41,378 bases of DNA, from NCBI GenBank assembly GCA_009602735.1, contig WELA01002449.1:60519-101896 (forward strand), in the 5' to 3' direction. The number at the start of each line of letters is the position of its first letter. Positions within the stretch are counted from its first letter, which is position 1. The notes under the pieces were generated by a model that searched no databases, was not told where the DNA came from, and was given only the letters and a program-made list of their open reading frames with translations. Positions 33,477 through 41,378 of this stretch are shown here, one piece after another. The translations under genes were made by a program, and so were the position numbers. Origin of the DNA: Mesotaenium endlicherianum. Lineage: Eukaryota; Streptophyta; Zygnematophyceae; Zygnematales; Mesotaeniaceae.

Positions 33477-36400
33477 TGGCGACCAGCAAAAAAGACATTC
33501 ATGGAACAGAGCTTCAATACTGTCAGCGTAAATTTTTAATGACAACATTATTTTGGTGACTTTCATAAATCATCATGCATGTACAGTCACTACATTCAAT
33601 TCAGGTACCCTGTTCTCCGCTCACTTGACAGCAACCCATGAGTGTATACATCTTAAGATTTTGTTTTGCTTGCGAAGACATCTCAGTACAGGTATGTTTG
33701 ATGAATGTGAGTACTATAACTGTTGCAATTGTCATTCTTAATACCTCTTACACGGTGCTTCATATGAGCCATACATAAGTGGTTGAATTCTTTGAAATTT
33801 AGAAAGTACAGGACTTTTGTTCATTCTCATAATTGATGGTACCAAATTTGTAGTTCACTACATGTGCATTTTTTTCTTGTTGGAATCAGGCAAAGACTTT
33901 TCACGTTATTGTACAGATGAGGAATTGTAATAACATATCTTTTAGCCTTGGTAATGCACTTGTCCACTTTTCAGATATGAATCGACATTTGCTTAAATCT
34001 AGAGCTATCCAAACTTTTATCCTAGTACACGTGCTTCAAATTTAATGATTGTCTTCCTTTATGATTGTCTTTAGAAATGTTATATCTTATTGCACTAAGT
34101 ACACTGACCATTAGATTTTGAGGGATGTCTTGAGCTTAATATGTTTCCATACTCATCCTTAATACCATTTTTTAATAGGTTCATGTATTTGTTCTCTCAT
34201 TATGCTCATAGGAAAGGATGAAATACGAGAGTACAAACCGAACATTGCCCTTCTGGTCATTTGCTAGTTTTTTAATGCTCTATGCAATTAGGTCACCTAT
34301 TTGAATATGTTATGAACATGATAAAATTAGAACAAAGTCCATATTTGTGGCAATATGTGCATTTTACTATGCCAGTACGCGTCTTGTGTCCATTATTGAA
34401 AATGTACCAGGACTACCGGCATGCTATGCAATTACCAGACGTAATCATGTTATTATGACTCATGCCGTGCATCATGTGGCATGCAATTTTGGCGGTTCAT
34501 GTTTTTTATTGTGGACGTTAAATATAAGACGGATAAGCAACGTATCTTCCCTATGTAGGCTTGTTTAATATGATGAACGTGCTAGCTTGGACCATACTAT
34601 TTAACCTTGCAAGTCTAACTCCATAACAAGGCAACATATCAAACCCCTCAAATGGCATCGATCATTTTATTAGCTATAACTATTCATTCAGTTTTGGTCT
34701 TCACATGATCCTCAATGGAGATGTGAGCATGTGTAGCTTGAGTCTTACAACGCGCCGTTCATTTTCATCGACTAAGCGGCCCATTTTCTTGCCTACACCT
34801 ATGGCTATTATTGCCTAACATGCTCGACGCTCGTGCATCTTGCGAATTCTGAATAGTTTCCACAGTCAAGAATTCGTAAAAAAAACAACAATTTAAAAAC
34901 GTAAGGAGGAATAGCGGGCATCTTATTGGATTTGGCTCAAATTCTCATAATTCATAACGTCAAGCAATGTGGAGTTACAAAAAACCACATTAGCAAGTAA
35001 TTGGAGCAAGCAAAATTATCAAGGCGCATGTAGAAGCGCATTTGTAACAATATATACTCTTTTAAGAATTACATAGAATCTTCAAAAGTTTGGAACTTTG
35101 AATGAGCGTTGCTCTTAGCTATTAATCAATATTTGAGAATCTTACTTCATGTGTGGTACATCCAACGCTTTTGATGATGGCTGCATACAGACACATAATT
35201 CGACTATAATGCCCCACATGCACCAGTTATATAATGTTAATTTCTACATACAAAATCTCTTGAATGACAGAGCTCTCTATATCCCCGACGTCCTTCAATT
35301 CTCTTCTTGAGACTAAAGTCTTATCGCTATGTTGGACGGTGCAAAAAGATGAATGATCGTGGTTGACACCAGGTTCAAAGATTTGACCAGATATTGTAAT
35401 TTGAAAACATCTTGGACGTGATGGCGAGAATTTGAATGAATTGAATGAATTTGAATTTGAATGAATTTGAATTCTTGCGTTCCAAGAATGCTATTGAGTT
35501 AGAAGTTTTAGTATCTTGTGGAACTGTTGGGGAGACAAGTGTCGATTCTCAGGTATTGATATTTAGTCATTTAAGAAAATAACATGTAATTTAGAATTCT
35601 AGTATCCAATAAACATTCGTTCCCAGTGAAAAGATTATTGATCAACATGGTCTTTATTCTACCAAAAAAAAAGATTTATCCATAATATGCCACAAAATAA
35701 CACAAACTTTATCTCATTTTTTGGAGTTTGGTGGGATCACTTCACATCTTTCAACAACTTTTGCAACTTTCAAGAAATCGCGTTGTAAACACGCGTAATC
35801 TTGGACTAGAATTTCAATTCACTCGCCAAAGATATCCTTATGTTTGCATGCTCAAGGGCGCTTTGGTTTGCTTGGGTCATTGACATGCTTAAATTCATAC
35901 GCCTTGTTGGTACAGGTAACCTTCGAAATCACTCGCAGTTGCGACGTTGCCGTCATGCAGCCGCGCAACATCCGAGTGCCCATGATAATCAACATATGTA
36001 ATTTTTTTCTAAAAGTGCTCATTTGTAGAATATGTAGAGCAAGGGTGCATTCACTTGCACATCGAAATCCATTTGTTGCAACCTTGAGATGAATTTGAAG
36101 TGGCCATAGCCACTTCTTCTCTATTTATATAAGAGATCTACTTCGTATCACTCAGCACGCAATTGCCAATTGACAAGTAGAGTTCACATACAATCCCATC
36201 TACCCAACCACAATGGGACATGCTGAGTATGTTGCACTAAGTTAGATGGATACAACAACAATTAGAACTGTGAATAGTTGCTACGACAACTTGAATTAGA
36301 ATAAATATGTACCTTTGTAGGGCAAAAATACAATGCTTAATTGCTTTACTTTGTAATTTGTTTAATTGATACTTTTTTGTTAGGAATCAAGGGGTGCCTT

Positions 36401-37569
36401 TGGTACCAAAGCAACTGCGCCGAGGCCCAAGTGCACGAGGAAGTTGGTATTGCTGCTTAAGAGCAATCCCATGAAGCATGTAAGATAGACACAAGTAGCC
36501 ATGAAAACAACAAGGAAGATGGCTTTTTTTTCTACAACAAGGTTCTTTTCTATCTATTTGCCCAGAGGAGATAGTCTCAAAAATTTGCAAGATGATTATA
36601 TTAGTTGCTAGTATATTTCAGATTTAAGACTAGCAACAAGGATGTAGAGCTACTAAGAAGAGCAGTCGCAAGAATAAGCTCAAAACAGAATAGCAAAAAG
36701 CAGAAGATTTGCTCTACAAACTAATTCTAGGTAGAGCATAGAAGAGAGTTTGAATATAGGAGAGAGATAAAGGAAAACTCAAACAAAACTTCAGCTGTTG
36801 ACTCTCTCTTTCTCAACATATTCACTAATGTTTTCCACTTTTCCTCAACATACTGATTCTTTATTCTTTTGACAAGCCATGTTTCTTTTCTTTCTTATAT
36901 GTATCTCCGATACAAAATGTACATCTTTAAAAATACTACATGTGGAACTACTACATTTTCAAAAGAGAGAAAAGAGTTGTATTTGAACGTGCCAATATTG
37001 GCGAAAGTGGGCGAAGTGTCGAACTGGTGAAAGGAGGCGGCGACAGGCCCGAGAAAAGATTCCCAACGTCAGCCAACAATCGTGCAACAGGACTTTGAAC
37101 TGTTCGACACTTGCGCCTGCAAAACTAGACGAGCCAAATTGAGCCCCTGGCTTGCCCTGGTCAAACCCATCCTGGCGACGTCTGACTTTATACCACCTAC
37201 TGCATGCATGGCGCACGAGCCAAACCAGCCAAAACCAGTTCGACCCCAATAAGCTCGAATGGCGACAGCGTCTACGCGTCAAAGTCACGTCAAGAACGTT
37301 ACGGCTTTTACACCCCGTACGTTACTAAAGCGGGTCAATAGGAGCAACGCGAAGAAATACCAATTTCAAAATATTTCAAATGCATATGCATGCTGCAAGC
37401 CTTTTGGGCAAATGGGAGTGCGCTGCAGCTAAATTGGGCCCTCAGTTTGACGAGCTTTTTTGCGAGTAGAACGAGATCCATTTGTACGTAACCTTGCGAT
37501 GATCAGTTGCTGATCAAGAATCTGAGTAAGAGGGGTGAGGCTGAAGTTTTGATCCAATTTTCCTTGATC
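33477..37569. other. AT-rich gene-free region between the kinesin and methyltransferase genes
   Basis: About 4.1 kb without a supported gene. It includes the kinesin 3' UTR, a low-complexity TTGAATGAA-type repeat at 35429-35474, a perfect 12-bp palindrome GCCAATATTGGC at 36991-37002, and a more GC-rich stretch from ~36990 that may hold the promoter of the next gene. Confidence 0.55.
35429..35474 (+). repeat. Low-complexity GAATTTGAATGAA repeat
   Basis: Irregular tandem copies of TTGAATGAA and TTTGAATTTGAA. Simple-sequence repeat with no coding content. Confidence 0.85.
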
Positions 37570-40500
37570 ATGATGAAGGCTAGCCCTTTGCGGCACACAC
37601 ATCACCTTAAGTCGAAAAATCACGCAGCAACATTCACAGAGGCTCTAAAGGGAGGGAAATTAGCCTCGTTTGTCACCATTGGTCTGGTGTTTGGTTTAGC
37701 TGGTTACATCATAGGCTCTCGCTCCGGAGCATCCAGTTGTAAGAGTTTGAAGCTGACCGATAGGACGCATTTCCTGTTCACAAGTGATCCTGAGGGCTCT
37801 ACGGCTAGAGAGGTTTCATTGGTAAGAAACTCAGCGTGCGATCAGACTGGCAAATGCTTTCCAAGTTGTCCAAAAAACTTCACTGAGTACATCCCAAGCC
37901 ATCGAACTAGCAACGTGTACCCCAAGGTATGGGGCCAATGGCTAGAGAGAAATTTCCCATCCGAGAGGCACCAATGTATAGTCCCACCACCACAGAACTA
38001 CAAATTGCCTGTTCGATGGCCTGACAGCAGAGACTACATCTGGTTATCCAACGTGCCTGATCCCAAGAAGCTTGCAGATATAAAGGCAGAGCAGCATTGG
38101 CTGGAAATAAAAGGAGATCGGATCTACTTTCCAGGTATTAAGCTTTCTTATGTAGTGGAGAGTGTTCTTATTGTCATGCAGAAGCTTGCAGTAAGACAAG
38201 GATATGATTCTACCTATTAGAGGATGTATGCAAGAATCTGGAGATCGCTCATGATGTTTTCTGGGTGTCCTCGCATACTCTAACTCTATAAAAACAACTT
38301 GCTGCCAGTAAGTATCTAGTTGGTTTTGTCCGTCTTCACATTTCTCACTCGAATGGTTCACCCATCTTCAGCTCTGTTGAAATCAGGCTGCAGCTTGCTT
38401 GTCTACTTTATTTTGGCAGAAGGTTCCACCTTTAAACAATACTAGTCATTAGCATGACTCGGACTTCTTTCTATAAGTTGTGAACTTGCATAGCTGGGCC
38501 ACGAGAGGTATAGTGAGAGTGATGCCCAGCTCTAAGTCTTATTACTCCGTGGTAGTGCCACAAATGTACTTATTGGCCGAAGTGCTGACGGAACTTAGCT
38601 AAGTACCATACATGAGTCTCGTACAAGCCCACTACGGTCCACTTTAAAGCCAATATCATGGTTAATGCACCTCTTGATTCATCTGTTCGACCATTGCTTC
38701 ATATCAATCCCTCCATTACTCCATGTATGACGTGCAGTGAGATGATAGCTATGTCTGGAAGTCACCTTGAGTTAAAGCACTGCTGGGGTGACCATATCAG
38801 GTATTCTGAGAACTGAGGTTTCGCTATCTTCAACCCGCATACCTGCTCTGAAAAACAACATATCCATGTATTGACTTTTGCTATCAGGAGGAGGCACTCA
38901 CTTCAAAGGTGGAGCAGATGAGTATATAAATCGCTTGGCCAATATCATACCCATAAGGGGCGGGGCCATCCGGACAGTCTTCGATGTGGGATGTGGCGTG
39001 GCCAGCTTTTCGGCAGCCCTGTTGCCACTTGGCATCCTTACCATGTCTGTGGCTCCACGAGATGTACACGAGAATCAGGTAGGGCAGGCAGCTCTTCACC
39101 CTGTCTGTGTATCAATTTACCCTGAGGGAAAGAGGAGGAGGTTTTGCAGGTTTGCCAGCCCTCAATTTATTTGTGAAAGAAACTATTCTGCTGAGTCCAA
39201 GCCCCGTGCTGGTCAAGCGAACGCTACCGAGCTTTGTGGACCCTGTGCTCCAAGGAGAGTGGGTCTTGCATGAACCACTTCTTACTGTTAGCAGAGAGTT
39301 GTAGATGACTTTTGGAGGCAACTTTCGGCACGATGCCTTTCATGTCATGTTCTAGCTAACGAGTGTCCATTTAGATTGATCTAGAGACAGTTCAAGAGGG
39401 GACTGTAGAAAGTGCAGTAGCAACCGCAAACATCCTCTTGAGCCATTCCGCCGGATGCAGAGGTCCACAAACTCCACCATATAGAGAGATCTGGGCACTA
39501 GCGGGATTGTCACTCAGAGTGATGCCAGTCAAGCAGTGCTGTTTTAAGACGATGTAAGACAAAGCTAACGCCCACATACCACTATGAAAAAGGAAAGGTG
39601 CAGAGGATATGGTAGGATAGACTGCATGTCTGACTGAAAGATGGAATGAGAGTGTGCTCTGACAGGGGCAAGAAATTAGCAGCCAACAGTTCCTGCAACA
39701 CTGCCTGGCTGAAATAGCAGGTTGACTTGCTTCTCACAGTGTAGGAGTTGGGAGGGGTAGCTTTCTGGAGTGGAACATCGGGATTGCTGGCCTAGGCACG
39801 CATGCGCCAGCAGTGCAGAATGGAAAACAGCCACGAATGAGAATATCGTGAAGACTTGCCTTTTTGGTAGGGAAAGAGTACGGGCAGGCTGTTCACATTG
39901 AGCTGCAGGACCGCCGGAGGCAAGCACCTAGCGTTAGTGACTGGGTAGTGTCACGAGGGCCACAAAGGCCCCTGCCGCCACAGCCCTGCTGCCGCCTGGC
40001 AGCGGCTGCCCTGGCCTTTCTGCTGCATAAATGAGCTGGTCCAAGTGCTTGTGCTCGAGACAACATGCGCCGGCAGGCGCATTACTGACTCAGGGTGGAG
40101 GATTGGATTGGGCTTGATGATGTTCAGATGCAGATGGTGCTGGAGAGGGGCCTGCCGGGCATGCTGGGATTCCTGAACCGGTATCGGCTGCCGTACCCGA
40201 GCCAGTCCTTTGACATGGCGCACTGCTCGCGCTGCCGCATCGACTGGCACGAGCGTGAGGTGCGGGCGCTCGTACCGGATGCGTACTGCCTCTTACAACC
40301 CTCATACCTGCGCTTGCGCAATGCCAGTCGGCGAGGAACTTTTGTTTGACTGACTCGCTACGAGTGCATTCAGGTTGGGGCTCTCGCTATGGGCTAGCTG
40401 GTGTGACACGCTGTAGTGGACCAGGGATGCCGCCACAGTCATGAATTATTACCCCTGACCGAGAATAAAGCGGCAGAAAGAGGGAAAAGTTGCACCCTGT

Positions 40501-40957
40501 GTGGGTTGCCAAGAGCCATTTCGGGAGACCAGAGAGCTGGTGGGCGCGGCACTCTCACGCGTCTGTCTGGGGATTGTAACCGTATATGGATCATGCGGTC
40601 GTACTTGCGTGTGGCGGTAATGCATTTCTTTAGCGCATATTGCTTGCCCTGCTGCACGCGCAATGCATCCCCACGCTTTCCCAAGGCAATGCTCCAGCTG
40701 AGCAATGCGCTTGGCTTATGACTGCAAATCGCTCCTGTGTGTGCGTGTGTGCGCGCATGCGTGCAGGACATGCTGCTGATAGAGATCCTGAGGCTGCTGC
40801 GGCCCGGCGGCTACTTTGTGTGGTCGAGCCCCCCCGTGTACCGCAACGACCAGGAGTCCCGCGACCTGTGGAACCGGACCATGGAGGTCATGCAGCGCCT
40901 CTGCTTCAAGGAGGTTGGCCGGCAGGCCGAGACAGCTGTCTTTCAGAAGCCCCAGAG
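37570..40957 (+). CDS. DUF248/PMT-type SAM-dependent methyltransferase (QUA2/TSD2-like family), 5' part
   Basis: Golgi type II membrane protein of the putative pectin methyltransferase family. Exons 37570-38134, 38888-39078, 40128-40259 and 40767-40957 are GT-AG and in phase. They encode 359 complete residues, and the gene continues past the window (family members are ~600 aa). The first in-frame ATG is 37570; an upstream TAA lies at 37489. A transmembrane anchor is at ~31-49 ([19 protein letters not shown]) after a basic N-terminus. Family landmarks in order: [68 protein letters not shown]-binding [12 protein letters not shown] (219-230), [28 protein letters not shown] and [17 protein letters not shown]. 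The substrate is inferred from the family only. Exons 3-4 are far more GC-rich than exons 1-2. Confidence 0.93.
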
Positions 40958-41378
40958 GTGCCGCCCCTCGCTCCTGCTTCTGCGCCTGCGCCCGGGCTCT
41001 TGTGCTTGCACATGTGCTCCATTACTTGCATTCCCCGCCGACCAGGCTACGGCGTGTGTGTCTGCGCTTGTCCCGCTCGTTCCCTTCTCGCTCGCGTCGA
41101 TGTTTCCCGGCCTGTGCACAAACTCTATGTATGGGAAGTGCGAAAGGGGGATGATGCGTGTAGGCATGCCGTGCTCGTAGAGGGATGATGACCACGCTTC
41201 CATCTGTTGAGCTCCGATAAGCCCGGGCTGTTGGTATCGGCAGCACGAGCAGTTTCCCTACAGATGTGACGGACTGACTTGTCACTCTGCCCGCTAGGTA
41301 GTGACAACAAATTACTGATCGACCCCCCTTCTCCTCCCCTTCTCCCCCCCCGCCCCCCCCTCTCCCCCCCGGAACTTC
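40958..41378 (+). other. Start of the next methyltransferase intron, ending in a C/T-rich tract
   Basis: Follows the donor AG|GTGCCG. The last ~57 bases are nearly pure C and T, which may be the pyrimidine tract before the next exon outside the window. No further exon of the family is visible here. Confidence 0.5.

Noticed and set aside
37507..37569. N-terminal extension of the methyltransferase from a TTG codon
   Set aside because: A nuclear gene would start at ATG. The first in-frame ATG (37570) gives a short basic cytosolic tail and a membrane anchor, as in the family.

Overview
This window is nuclear DNA from a green-lineage eukaryote. All five host genes are split by GT-AG introns. Their products are typical of Streptophyta: a plastid-type arogenate/prephenate dehydratase, a plant KIN-1-like kinesin, a DUF248 Golgi methyltransferase, a plant-type bHLH factor and an NSN1/GNL3 nucleolar GTPase. 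Long repeat-rich gaps, a tyrosine-recombinase retroelement and scaffold Ns suggest a large, repeat-laden genome. A charophyte alga such as Chara is my best guess, but that is inference only.

Layout: (1) 1-3436, + strand: the 3' part of an NSN1/GNL3-type circularly permuted GTPase gene, cut by the left window edge. (2) ~3700-9331: a decayed DIRS/PAT/Ngaro-class retroelement with gag, RT, RNase H and a still-open tyrosine recombinase, bounded by split direct repeats. (3) ~9332-14523: AT-rich gene-free DNA holding a diverged ~0.75 kb tandem duplication with a 164-N gap. (4) 14524-18552, +: a complete six-exon gene for a 942-residue class VIII-like bHLH protein. (5) 18553-22641: gene-free, with an unusual short-repeat array (core TTTGCGTGCCCC) lying on both sides of a ~1.65 kb segment. 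(6) 22642-28003, - strand: a complete 11-exon arogenate/prephenate dehydratase gene (476 aa, likely plastid-targeted). (7) 28987-33476, +: a complete 19-exon KIN-1-like kinesin gene (527 aa), head-to-head with the dehydratase across 983 bp. (8) 33477-37569: AT-rich gene-free DNA. (9) 37570-window end, +: the 5' part of a DUF248/PMT-type methyltransferase gene.

Exon borders were set by hand from splice consensus, reading-frame phase and family conservation. For the four genes from the bHLH onward, every junction keeps phase. The host genes do not form a pathway: they cover ribosome biogenesis, transcription, phenylalanine synthesis, microtubule transport and wall-polysaccharide modification. 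The most unusual material is the retroelement with its rearranged right end, the very long bHLH protein, the TTTGCGTGCCCC array, and splice acceptors preceded by TG-rich or G-rich runs rather than pyrimidines. I saw no clearly new multi-gene system.
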